DNA of 64,000 bases, taken from contig NZ_CP117883.1 in assembly GCF_028736215.1 (NCBI RefSeq), positions 5,332,001-5,396,000 on the forward strand, in the 5' to 3' direction. The notes under the pieces are model-generated. The model searched no databases. It saw only the letters and a program-made list of their open reading frames with translations, and was not told where the DNA came from. A program made the translations under genes and the position numbers. The DNA is from Mucilaginibacter sp. KACC 22773 (GTDB lineage Bacteria > Bacteroidota > Bacteroidia > Sphingobacteriales > Sphingobacteriaceae). Positions 46,274 through 54,735 of the stretch are shown here, one piece after another. Within the stretch, counting starts at the first letter, position 1; every line of letters starts with the position of its first letter.

Positions 46274-46450
46274 AAAACACATTGTTTCTTCCTATAAATC
46301 ATGGCGTTGCCTGCGGCCCGGGTTATCCGCTCATACAGCACAGGCGTTAGGCTCATGGCCGGTATCCGCTACTCCCCCTAACGCAAATCGTGATGCGCTT
46401 AAATATAAATCCTTCGATTGATGGGTGACAGATATTCCTCAAAGCCAAAA

Positions 46451-46483
46451 AAACTTGCGAAGTTTACGAAACTTCGCAAGTTT
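46451..46483. terminator. Bidirectional hairpin between the two GH92 genes
   Basis: AAACTTGCGAAGTTT and AAACTTCGCAAGTTT are perfect inverted copies (15 bp) across ACG, 33 bp before the end of the minus-strand GH92. Suitable to stop both converging transcripts. Confidence 0.75.
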
Positions 46484-46516
46484 AGTCCCAAGCGGGTTAC
46501 GAGAAGCTATAATTAC

Positions 46517-49500
46517 TTACTGAGCAGCCGGCAAGTCCTTAATACCCCATGCCTTATTTGGTTCCGGCCCCATTTCCAGCTTTAGTTCCCCTCCTTTTAA
46601 CAATTCAGAAGCGGGAAACCAAAAGGATTGCAGCGCTTTACCGTTAAGGGTAGCGCTTTGTACATATTTATTATCTCTTGATACGTTTTTAGCCTCGATG
46701 GTAAACCTTTGCCCCCTGCCGTACGCGCCGTTAAGGTGAATGGTTACCTTGGGGAAAATAGGGCTTCCTATTTCGTATATCGGATTTGCACTGGCGCCGC
46801 CATCTGTTTGGAAAAGCCCTAATGCATTCATGATAAACCACGAACTCATTTGTCCCTGGTCTTCATCACCCAGGTAGGCATTAGCAACACCAAAGCCGTA
46901 AAAACGATCGACCACCGAGCGGCTCCATTTTTGGGTAAGCCAGGGGTGTTTACCCCAATTAAACAGGAATGCAAACTGCATGCTTTGCTGGTTGCCTTGT
47001 ATTACCGGGTAGTCCCAATACTGATCGCCTGGCGCATTAAACCTCAGCTTATAGCTCTCTTTAAAACCCCAGCTTAGGCGGTCGATAAACTTATCCTGCC
47101 CAATTTTCTGTATAAGGCCGGGAACATCCTGGGGCACAAAAAACGTAAGCTGCCAGGCATTTCCTTCTACATAATGCTCATTAGCGCCCGACCGGAAAGG
47201 GTCAAAATTTGGATACCAGGTGCCGTCCGAATTTTTCATCCTTGAATAGCCTATAGTTGTATCCATCGCATTTTTCCAATAGCCCGACCTGGTTTTAAAG
47301 GTGTCGGAAATGTCATTCCGGCCCAATGATTTTGCCAGCTGCGAAACTGTCCAATCGTCGTAGGCATACTCCATTGTATTTGAAAACCGGCCTTTATCAT
47401 ACGGTACATATTTGTATTTTAAATAGGCCTCCAGGTCTTCATTCCCTGCAAAGCCTGCCTCACCTACTTTTTGCGCAGGCGTAGTCTGCATTTTTACTAC
47501 AGCTTCAAGCACCTTTTTTGAATCATAATCGCGGATGCCCATCTGGTACGCGCCCACCATCAGCGGTATTTCATGTTCGGCTACCATCACCGGGACATAA
47601 TTCATCCCGGCGGGGCCTTTTGCAAGCCAGCCATCAGCATCGTACATAGCCAGCTGGGATTTTACCCAATTTGACGACCATTCGGGCGTTGCCAGGTTCC
47701 AAAACTGGTTAAGGTTCCAAAAGGTATTCCAAAACGCATCGCAACCCATTGCCGGCGATTTAGGATCTTTCAATTGCTGCAGCCTTTTCGAGGCATCAAT
47801 CCATTGCCCGTTTACATCGCTCCAGGTATTGCGGCTGGCCAGGGCTCGGAACATGTTGCTATAAAACCGCATTTTCTCGCGGCTATCGTTGGTGCTTATC
47901 TCCAGGCGTCCCAATAGCTTATTCCAGGTTTCCTTTTGGCCTTCCCGTACTTTCTCAAAGCTCCAGTTATATGGTTTGGTAATTTCTTCTGTTAAATTTT
48001 GCGCCGCGTTATCAAGGCTTACCAATGATATGCCGGTACGCGTTTGTACAACCTGGTTTTCGCGGGTATCAAACTCCACATAAGCGCCCGCATTGTTAGG
48101 ATCAATAGCACCAACAATATCACCATCCCCTACTTTATTATTTACCCAGGTGCCAAATTTGCGTATGGGGCGATCAAACTCAATCACAAAATAAACAGTA
48201 TAGTTTTGATCGACCCCGCCCGACCATGCATCCCTTGTAAATTGTTTGCTTGATCCTTCTATCCGCGTATCGCTAACCTTTTTTAACGTAACATCCTTCA
48301 GGTTATAACCATATTCCGCAGGGATTTTCAAGTCTATCATTACCCTTGCATTTTCGGTTTTAGGATAGATGTAACGCTCAAAACCACAGCGTGTTGTAGC
48401 GGCAAGCTCGGCTTTAATATTATAATCAGTCAACATTACTTTGTAATAACCCAGGGGTGCTTCCTCGCTCGATTTATCAATCTGCGAGCGGTAACCGCCA
48501 TCGCGTTTACGCTCGTCGCCAATGCGGGTTTGCAGCGGGCCGCTGGTTGGCATCATACCCAGGCCAGCCATTGTCCATTCATGAATGTGGCTAAAGGTGC
48601 CAATGCTTTCAAAAGTGGGGTCATACCCGCCCATCCAGCCCTCGTCTTGGTTATCGGGGCTTAGCTTAACCATTCCAAAAGGCATCCAGGGGCCAGGTGC
48701 AATCATCCACCTGGAGTGTGCCGAACCCAGGCGCGTATCTACATAATCTGCAGGCGTCTGCAGTTTATTGGGCGTCCGCAGCACTATCCCTTTTTCGAGC
48801 AAAGTATCGTTGCAAAAAATTTCATAGCTGCTTTTTTTTGCGGCTGCAACAGCCGGCATAGGCGCTTCAAAAACATACCTTGCCGAATCAAGTTTATCTG
48901 AAAAAATTATCTTCCCGTCCAGCTTAACCTGCAACTTAGGTTTACCATTTAGGTGTTGTACATCAACCAATAATGGCTGATATCTTTTTTTGTCTTGTTC
49001 AATTTCATACGTCGCAGGTTTAACGCTGCGCAAAAAAGCACTGTTTGGAGCAATTAGCTGCAATTCCGTTGGCCCATCCAGTTTAACCTGGTCAAATACC
49101 AGCCACGAGCCATCTATGGAGGTAATTTGTATTTCGTTGCCCCCCTTGTGCAACAGCCCGTTTTTTATGGGAATGGTTAGCGCATAAGGATTGGCTTCAC
49201 TAAGGTCACCTTCAACAACCTTATTGTCTTTACCTTTTGGAAGCCGGGTTTCAAACGACTTACCGTTGATAACCACCTTTACCAATGGTGGTAGAGCTGC
49301 ATTATAGCCAACCATGCTTATGGTAAAATTACAAGCCCCATTAACCGGCATGGTTTTTACACCGAATAAAATATTCAGCATCTGCGAGTGGATGCCCGAA
49401 GTACCACCAGTGCCACCCCAGTCATCATTTGGCCCAGGCAATACATATGGCCAATCAGTTTCGGGTTTAGATAGCCCGATCAGAAAAAAACGGTCTTCCC

Positions 49501-49678
49501 ATCCAAAATCATGGTCTAAAAAATGTTGATATGCTGCAGGAGCCAATGCCATTCCCGAACTACTGCGGTCGGCTTTGCCTATTTGCCAAATCGCTTCCTG
49601 TTGAGCAACAGCCCGGTTAAGTGTAAAGCACAAGGCCGCCATTAAAAATGCACTTTTCCCATTCATCCTTATAATCAT
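46517..49678 (-). CDS. GH92 alpha-mannosidase with N-terminal carbohydrate-binding-like region
   Basis: 1053 residues. Signal peptide ending NRAVAQQ near residue 26. Residues about 27-310 form two extra beta domains; the part IQITSIDGSWLVFDQVKLDG (about 185-205) resembles the beta-sandwich domain III of rhamnogalacturonan lyases, a carbohydrate-binding fold. The GH92 catalytic part follows (YVDTRLGSAHSRWMIAPGPW from about 313; GCDAFWNTFWNLNQF; GDEDQGQMSSWFIMNALGLF). The extra domains suggest a different linkage or a larger glycan than the 757-residue enzyme. It has operator D upstream. Confidence 0.93.
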   Translation of the reverse strand: MIIRMNGKSAFLMAALCFTLNRAVAQQEAIWQIGKADRSSSGMALAPAAYQHFLDHDFGWEDRFFLIGLSKPETDWPYVLPGPNDDWGGTGGTSGIHSQMLNILFGVKTMPVNGACNFTISMVGYNAALPPLVKVVINGKSFETRLPKGKDNKVVEGDLSEANPYALTIPIKNGLLHKGGNEIQITSIDGSWLVFDQVKLDGPTELQLIAPNSAFLRSVKPATYEIEQDKKRYQPLLVDVQHLNGKPKLQVKLDGKIIFSDKLDSARYVFEAPMPAVAAAKKSSYEIFCNDTLLEKGIVLRTPNKLQTPADYVDTRLGSAHSRWMIAPGPWMPFGMVKLSPDNQDEGWMGGYDPTFESIGTFSHIHEWTMAGLGMMPTSGPLQTRIGDERKRDGGYRSQIDKSSEEAPLGYYKVMLTDYNIKAELAATTRCGFERYIYPKTENARVMIDLKIPAEYGYNLKDVTLKKVSDTRIEGSSKQFTRDAWSGGVDQNYTVYFVIEFDRPIRKFGTWVNNKVGDGDIVGAIDPNNAGAYVEFDTRENQVVQTRTGISLVSLDNAAQNLTEEITKPYNWSFEKVREGQKETWNKLLGRLEISTNDSREKMRFYSNMFRALASRNTWSDVNGQWIDASKRLQQLKDPKSPAMGCDAFWNTFWNLNQFWNLATPEWSSNWVKSQLAMYDADGWLAKGPAGMNYVPVMVAEHEIPLMVGAYQMGIRDYDSKKVLEAVVKMQTTPAQKVGEAGFAGNEDLEAYLKYKYVPYDKGRFSNTMEYAYDDWTVSQLAKSLGRNDISDTFKTRSGYWKNAMDTTIGYSRMKNSDGTWYPNFDPFRSGANEHYVEGNAWQLTFFVPQDVPGLIQKIGQDKFIDRLSWGFKESYKLRFNAPGDQYWDYPVIQGNQQSMQFAFLFNWGKHPWLTQKWSRSVVDRFYGFGVANAYLGDEDQGQMSSWFIMNALGLFQTDGGASANPIYEIGSPIFPKVTIHLNGAYGRGQRFTIEAKNVSRDNKYVQSATLNGKALQSFWFPASELLKGGELKLEMGPEPNKAWGIKDLPAAQ

Positions 49679-49768
49679 ATATTCAAAATTGATTTACTTC
49701 AGTTAAATATGTAGAGATATGCTTCTCTAAACATTAATAAATCTCCCAATCTAATAGATTGAATTTAT

Positions 49769-49782
49769 AATGTACATACATA
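49769..49782. promoter_or_regulatory. Operator site D (upstream of GH92)
   Basis: AATGT-ACAT-ACATA matches TATGT-N4-ACATA with one change, 91 bp upstream of the minus-strand GH92 start. A TTG 16 nt upstream on the minus strand could be its -33 element; the -7 box is less clean here than at B and C. Confidence 0.6.
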
Positions 49783-50557
49783 AATACATAAAATATTTCA
49801 ATATGCAAATTTTAATGGAGTATGTCGAATAAATTTATAGCCCGAGTTTGATTATTAATCAGAAAAAAGTGATACGAAATCAAGTAAGATCATGTATTTA
49901 TGCATATTTAAGCACCTGAATAAAATACATGCGCGAAAAAATATAAAACTCACCAAAGTTAAGTTCAAACCAATTGAACGGACAATTCAAAATACTTAAA
50001 AGATCTTCGGGTAAGATCACCCCAGTCAGGGTTTCACCGGCGTTTGACAAGTTTTTCTCGCTTGTTGTTCATCGGAAACAATGACTTTTCCTTTTTACCC
50101 AACATTTCAACATGATCCACGATTTCAGATGTTGCATGCGTAATAATTACGAGGCAGAGTAACTAAAAAGCCTTTAATCTTTCGACTAAAGGCTTTCTAC
50201 TTTTTCTGTGGTGGCTACTGTACAAATCTCGAACTATTTCCTGTCTGATTTGCGTTTATTCGTCGATTTGGATTTATAAATTTCGGGGCTCCAAAAATCC
50301 GGAAATTTAAATCTTCTATGCAGTCGTCATTTTAGGGCGATAGCATTCTTCATTCAGATTGACTTTGCAGCTCCCTTATGAGGCCTGGTAAAAGCCATTT
50401 TTCGGTTGACATTAAAATTTGGTGCAGAGCTGCCTGTCTTTTTAAACCTACTCTACATGATAGGAATTATCGATCGGAATATCTCTTAATTTAAAAATCT
50501 TCTATTACCCTTATATTGTTTTCATATAATTCAGACTTATTCCTAAATTAGTGCGGA
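49783..50557. other. Gene-free stretch with one hairpin
   Basis: About 775 bp between the minus-strand GH92 and the plus-strand pilus-like cassette. I find no ORF with sense. The stretch holds the hairpin at 50167-50196 and, just after it, a short string that recalls a tRNA 3' end, which I did not accept as a gene. Confidence 0.5.
50167..50196. terminator. Terminator-like hairpin in the gap
   Basis: AAAGCCTTTA (50167-50176) pairs with TAAAGGCTTT (50187-50196), followed by CTACTTTTTC. It has no obvious gene to end and may be left from a lost gene. Confidence 0.6.
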
Positions 50558-51517
50558 ATGAAACTTAAACACTTATTTTATATTTTTCCCGCCTTTTTAG
50601 CCTCAAACGTATTGCTTTCGGCCTGTAAAGAGTTTATCGAACCTTCGATTGCAAAAAGGCAAGTGACGCTTGAAGCACCTGCAAACCAGTATCAGAGCAC
50701 CAAATACACTATAAATTTTTGGTGGGACGGCGTGGAGGATGCATTGGCTTACCGGTTACAGGTAGTTACCCCCGGCTTCGATTCCATTGGCGGCCTGATT
50801 CTGGATACACTGGTTAAGGACATTAAATTCACCTCGACTCTTGAGCCGGGAAACTATCAGTGGCGGGTAAGGGCAGAAAACGGGAGTTCGCAGACAGATT
50901 ATTCGCCCGCCAGAAGCTTTATTATTGAACAATCATCGCTAACCAATCAAACCGTCACCCTTTCGTCACCGTCCAATAATACGTCAACAAGCGTAAATGC
51001 AGCCCTTTTTAAATGGAACAGTTTATACGGCGCAACGAAATACCAGGTAGAGATTGACACCAATAATTTTGCCAATGAAGATGCGTTGGTTTATAACCAG
51101 GTTGTCCCTGGGCTCCAGGTTAATTTTACCTTTCCAAAGGACCAGGTTTATGGCTGGCGGGTAAGGGCAGAAAACGAGACCGAACAATCCAAATGGTCGG
51201 CTATCAATTATGTAACCTACCAATTGCCGCTGCCTGCCCAGGTTAGCCTGGTGTCGCCCGCGGCTGGAAGCAGTGTTAGCTTACCCGTGCAACTAAGTTG
51301 GAATTCAGTCACAGGAGTACCAGGTTACAAATTATATGTATTTAAAAGCGATTCGACCACGCTTTATAGTAATAGTTTTCCAGTTACGGTCAATTCTACA
51401 GGTTATAGTTTTAATCTCGGCGTTACCGGCGAGAAGATATATTGGAAAGTAAGTGCGCTGAACGCTTCGGGCAAGGAAGGGAAAGCCAGTGCGCTTAGAA
51501 ATTTTGTACTGTTTTAA
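50558..51517 (+). CDS. Lipoprotein with three fibronectin-III-like repeats
   Basis: 319 residues. Lipoprotein signal with Cys23 (LLSACKEF). Three beta repeats of about 90-100 residues follow, each with the same ending: YQWRVRAENGSSQTDYSPAR (about 105-124), YGWRVRAENETEQSKWSA (about 205-222) and IYWKVSALNASGKEGKASA (about 298-316). These look like fibronectin type III modules. It is the first gene of the pilus-like cassette, 11 bp before the next; perhaps it anchors or receives the exported product at the outer membrane. Confidence 0.75.
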   Translation: MKLKHLFYIFPAFLASNVLLSACKEFIEPSIAKRQVTLEAPANQYQSTKYTINFWWDGVEDALAYRLQVVTPGFDSIGGLILDTLVKDIKFTSTLEPGNYQWRVRAENGSSQTDYSPARSFIIEQSSLTNQTVTLSSPSNNTSTSVNAALFKWNSLYGATKYQVEIDTNNFANEDALVYNQVVPGLQVNFTFPKDQVYGWRVRAENETEQSKWSAINYVTYQLPLPAQVSLVSPAAGSSVSLPVQLSWNSVTGVPGYKLYVFKSDSTTLYSNSFPVTVNSTGYSFNLGVTGEKIYWKVSALNASGKEGKASALRNFVLF

Positions 51518-51528
51518 GCCAATAGGTC

Positions 51529-52032
51529 ATGGTCAAAAAAAATAAGGCATTAACATATGTACTGATTGTGGTTGTATTGCTGGTGTGGGGAGTCATCATT
51601 TACCGGATAGTTATTGCATACAGCGGCGGTCGTGATGAAAGTTATGTGCCACCACCCGCACCTAAAGAGATTTTTAATGATTATGCGGTGCCCAAAGACA
51701 CGGCTCGCCTCTTGCTGAATTACCGTGATCCTTTTGGGATTGTTGCAAAGAAAGACACCGCAAAACCGCCGGCCAGGAACCGGCCGAACGCCGGAATTGC
51801 GAGGTTGAACATGGCACCGTCTTTCAACTGGGATATTATACGATATTCCGGATATATAAAAAATCCAGGGTCTAAAAAACTGATTGCTTTTATGAAAGTA
51901 AACGGCAAAGAAGCGATGATGAGTGAGGGAGAGACAGTAGGGCAATTCAAGCTGATTCGGAATATGAAAGATTCTGTATTAGTTAAGAGCGGAGGCAAAA
52001 CCAAATATATTCATATCCAACCTGCAATTTAA
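51529..52032 (+). CDS. GspC/PilP-like inner membrane protein
   Basis: 167 residues with one membrane span at about 8-28, a Pro-rich linker (YVPPPAPKEIF), a LLLNYRDPF segment and a C-terminal beta domain (about 100-165: YSGYIKNPGSKKLIAFMKVN, then SEGETVGQFKLIRNMKDSV). This plan and the DPF/GETV-type motifs resemble PilP and the HR domain of GspC, which link the inner membrane platform to the secretin. Overlaps the next gene by one base (TAATG). Homology is distant, so moderate confidence. Confidence 0.6.
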   Translation: MVKKNKALTYVLIVVVLLVWGVIIYRIVIAYSGGRDESYVPPPAPKEIFNDYAVPKDTARLLLNYRDPFGIVAKKDTAKPPARNRPNAGIARLNMAPSFNWDIIRYSGYIKNPGSKKLIAFMKVNGKEAMMSEGETVGQFKLIRNMKDSVLVKSGGKTKYIHIQPAI

Positions 52033-52628
52033 TGAAGTTTATTTATACAACCTTTTTAATTTTTGTTTACTGCAACTCATTTGGGCAGAAAATACCCGAT
52101 TATGGTTTGCACAAGGTAAGAATTACAGATACCGACCGTACGATATTGGCAGAAATTATACCTGTTAATTCAAATCCGAATGTGCAAAGCACGCTTACTT
52201 ATTACTGGTATGCAACTAACAAAGTACATACCCTTCAGGGCGGCTTTAGTGGCCGCTTATTAAACGGCACCTACATCGAAACATACCTGAACCACAACAA
52301 CCGAACTCAAGGCACCTTTAAAAAAGGCCTAAAGGACGGAACCTGGAAGGATTGGGATGAGCGTGGAAACCTGATACAAGTAGTCAACTGGCGCAATGGA
52401 ATACGTTCGGGCACCTTTAGTTTTTTTAACCCGGATGGCAGCCTGAAAGAAAGCGGGGAATATCGCAAAAACGAATTGGATGGCCCTGTAGTATTTCATG
52501 AAAGCCGCGATTCTTCTCGGAAAGTCTATTATAACAATGGCAAGGCTTTGGAAGGAAAGCCGCGTTCGCTTTTTGACAAAGTCAATATTTTTAAAAAGAA
52601 GCCCAAGCCGGGTAAGGGTCATGCTTAA
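52032..52628 (+). CDS. Exported protein with MORN-like repeats
   Basis: 198 residues with a signal peptide (FLIFVYCNSFGQK). From about residue 75 it repeats the MORN-like theme G-x-x-x-x-G-x-W: GTFKKGLKDGTWKDWDERG, then NWRNGIRSGTFSFFNPDG and GEYRKNELDGPVVFHES. The C-terminus is very basic (FKKKPKPGKGHA). Such repeats mediate protein or lipid binding. It is an unusual guest in a pilus-like operon; its place between the GspC-like and PilX-like genes suggests a structural helper. Confidence 0.7.
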   Translation: MKFIYTTFLIFVYCNSFGQKIPDYGLHKVRITDTDRTILAEIIPVNSNPNVQSTLTYYWYATNKVHTLQGGFSGRLLNGTYIETYLNHNNRTQGTFKKGLKDGTWKDWDERGNLIQVVNWRNGIRSGTFSFFNPDGSLKESGEYRKNELDGPVVFHESRDSSRKVYYNNGKALEGKPRSLFDKVNIFKKKPKPGKGHA

Positions 52629-53886
52629 AGGCTCGGCGCTTTATATTGTCATTATTATCAGCCTGGTAATTGCCTTAATCTGCTCTGCCCTTGTGCTGGC
52701 AGCTTATTTTTTTAGGGGGCAATACCTGGTAAAGTCGCGATTTGACCGCCTGCAGGATAACCTTTCGTCAGGCATACATATCCTGCTGCGGACAAAAGAC
52801 CCAGCCTATTTACAAGGGAAGACATTGAATTTGTTCACCAATGGCGATGATTCCGTACGGCTTAAAAATACCCCCTGGGGTATTTATGACATTGGCATTG
52901 TGGAAGCATTCAAGCAGCAAGACACATTAATTAAAGTATTTTCGACCGCTTTTGGGATCGATTCGTCCAAATGGGCTGCTATATACCTGATCGACGAAGA
53001 CAGATCAGTCTCGGTAAGCGGAAAGACTACGATTCGCGGTGACGCATACCTGCCAAAGGCCGGCGTTAAGGCAGCATATGTGGACAATAAAGCATATGAA
53101 GGCGACAAAAGACTGGTTATCGGCAACATTCGTGACAGCCAGCGTAACCTGCCCCCGTTGAATGACATTCGCCTAAACAATTTAGCACAGCAGTTTAATA
53201 ATCCGGGGGGGACAGTCAGTAAGAACTGGCATGTAGACACACTGGCTGGTTCATTTCGCCGCCCTGCCAATATTGTTAACCTGGGCAACAGCCCTTATAC
53301 TCTAAAAAACACCAGACTATCGGGTAATATCATCCTGTATGCAGATACGCTGCTTACTATAGATAGTACCGCGATATTGAATAATGTGCTGGTATTTGCA
53401 AAGGCCATCGTTGTTAAAAGTGGTTTCCATGGCAGTTGCCAGCTCTTTGCTTCTGATTCTATAAGTATCGAAAAAAATTGCCGCCTGGAGTATCCTTCGT
53501 GTTTGGGCTTACTGCGTTACAAGTCGCCTACGATTGGTTTTCCGCCACAAGTTAACATTGGTCAAAACGCTCAGATCAATGGTGTCATATTCACTTACGA
53601 AAAAGAAGCTTCTGCTTTGCCGGCAACCATCAGTTTGGACAAAAAGGCCCTGGTGAACGGCCAGGTTTATGCGCAACATATTCTTTCGACCAAAGACAAC
53701 GCTGCGGTTAAAGGAAGCGTTTTTACCACGCGATTTATGTACCAAACGGCATTTAGCCGGTATGAAAACTACCTGATAAACCTAAAAATAGATGCCTCCG
53801 CTTTATCAGCATATTACCTGACCAGCGACCTTACTCCCGTAGCCTCATCCGAAAAAAAAATACTGCAATGGCTGGAGGCAAAATAA
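52621..53886 (+). CDS. PilX/GspK-like membrane-anchored protein with beta-helix
   Basis: I place the start at ATG 52621 (421 residues), overlapping the previous stop by 8 nt; a longer frame from 52498 would overlap it by 131 nt without benefit. The N-terminus, LKGSALYIVIIISLVIALIC, has the hydrophobic helix of PilX/GspK-type minor pilins but no Glu5. The middle and C-terminal part (about 235-370) reads like a parallel beta-helix, similar to polymer-forming (bactofilin-like) repeats: GNIILYADTLLTIDSTAILN, then FASDSISIEKNCRLEYPS. A tip protein of a pseudopilus is a reasonable guess. Confidence 0.6.
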   Translation: MLKGSALYIVIIISLVIALICSALVLAAYFFRGQYLVKSRFDRLQDNLSSGIHILLRTKDPAYLQGKTLNLFTNGDDSVRLKNTPWGIYDIGIVEAFKQQDTLIKVFSTAFGIDSSKWAAIYLIDEDRSVSVSGKTTIRGDAYLPKAGVKAAYVDNKAYEGDKRLVIGNIRDSQRNLPPLNDIRLNNLAQQFNNPGGTVSKNWHVDTLAGSFRRPANIVNLGNSPYTLKNTRLSGNIILYADTLLTIDSTAILNNVLVFAKAIVVKSGFHGSCQLFASDSISIEKNCRLEYPSCLGLLRYKSPTIGFPPQVNIGQNAQINGVIFTYEKEASALPATISLDKKALVNGQVYAQHILSTKDNAAVKGSVFTTRFMYQTAFSRYENYLINLKIDASALSAYYLTSDLTPVASSEKKILQWLEAK

Positions 53887-54245
53887 AAAAAAACGGGATG
53901 CTGGAGGCTGCTACCATTGTAGAAGTGGTTATAGCCCTGGTAATTATTGTTGTAGTGTTTGGTATGGCCATGATGATATTTGCCAATGTAACACAACAGG
54001 CAATATCCGCAAAAAAAATACGGGCGACGGCTGTGCTCAGGAATATCCTGCTTAAAGCAGAACAATCGCGACAATTGCCGCAAGAGGCCTTTAACCAGGA
54101 TGGCTTCAGGATTATACCGGTGATTAAACCGTTTGAAGGCGGACCAGGCCTTAGCGAGTTTCATTTGGCCGCTTATGATGAAAACCAACAGGAGATAGCA
54201 AAGGTTTCGGAAATAATGATCAATAATGACAATGTTAAACCATAA
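53868..54245 (+). CDS. Type IV pilin-like pseudopilin (GspI-like)
   Basis: 125 residues with a basic leader, then LEAATIVEVVIALVIIVVVF: a prepilin-type site with Ala at -1 and Ala at +1 and the key Glu at +5. The hydrophobic helix (about 15-38) packs into the pseudopilus core. It overlaps the previous gene by 19 nt; a second Met (position 53898) would give a 4-residue leader. Size and order suggest the minor pseudopilin GspI/PilV type. Confidence 0.7.
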   Translation: MAGGKIKKNGMLEAATIVEVVIALVIIVVVFGMAMMIFANVTQQAISAKKIRATAVLRNILLKAEQSRQLPQEAFNQDGFRIIPVIKPFEGGPGLSEFHLAAYDENQQEIAKVSEIMINNDNVKP

Positions 54246-54735
54246 ACTAAAGGCTTTTACCATTATGGAAGTAACCATTGCACTATTGGTATCGGGGATA
54301 CTGATCGCTATCGTTTATGTGGCATTTGCGGTTGTAAGCAATTCATACCATGCGTTTGTGCTCAAAAACGAGGAATCGGCTGATCTGGCGCAACTCGATC
54401 TTTTGCTCAGCCGCGATTTCCGGCGCGCCGAGCTGATCGAAAAAACCGATTCCGGTTTGTTTTTTAAGAATAATAACGGCGGTATAAGATACGTGCTTAA
54501 TAGTGATTATATTGTGCGTACCAATGGCATAACAGACACTTTTAAGTTTAAAACAACCCGTACCAATATGCTTTTTGAACAACAACCCGTTGAAACCGGG
54601 CCCGATGCTTTAAATAGCAGGGTTGACGAACTGGAACTTGATTTGCTATTACATAACGATAAAATGACCTTTCACTATTATAAACAATACAGTTCTGCTA
54701 ACCTTTTTGAACAGGATACCCATGCCGGCAATTGA
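54226..54735 (+). CDS. Type IV pilin-like pseudopilin (GspJ-like)
   Basis: 169 residues with leader MTMLNHKLKA and mature start FTIMEVTIALLVSGILIAIV, giving Ala at -1, Phe at +1 and Glu at +5. A second start at 54232 is possible. The rest is a globular beta-rich domain, as in GspJ/PilW-type minor pseudopilins. Overlaps both neighbours by 14-20 nt. Confidence 0.7.
   Translation: MTMLNHKLKAFTIMEVTIALLVSGILIAIVYVAFAVVSNSYHAFVLKNEESADLAQLDLLLSRDFRRAELIEKTDSGLFFKNNNGGIRYVLNSDYIVRTNGITDTFKFKTTRTNMLFEQQPVETGPDALNSRVDELELDLLLHNDKMTFHYYKQYSSANLFEQDTHAGN

Noticed and set aside
46162..46421. Small ORFs on both strands between the two GH92 genes
   Set aside because: They consist of the GTAGAGACGC-type repeat and flanks, with no protein-like features.
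50211..50245. String resembling a tRNA 3' end on the minus strand (TTCGAGA, then CCACCA)
   Set aside because: No acceptable T-stem and no other arms; not a tRNA gene. It might be an old attachment-site trace but that cannot be supported.
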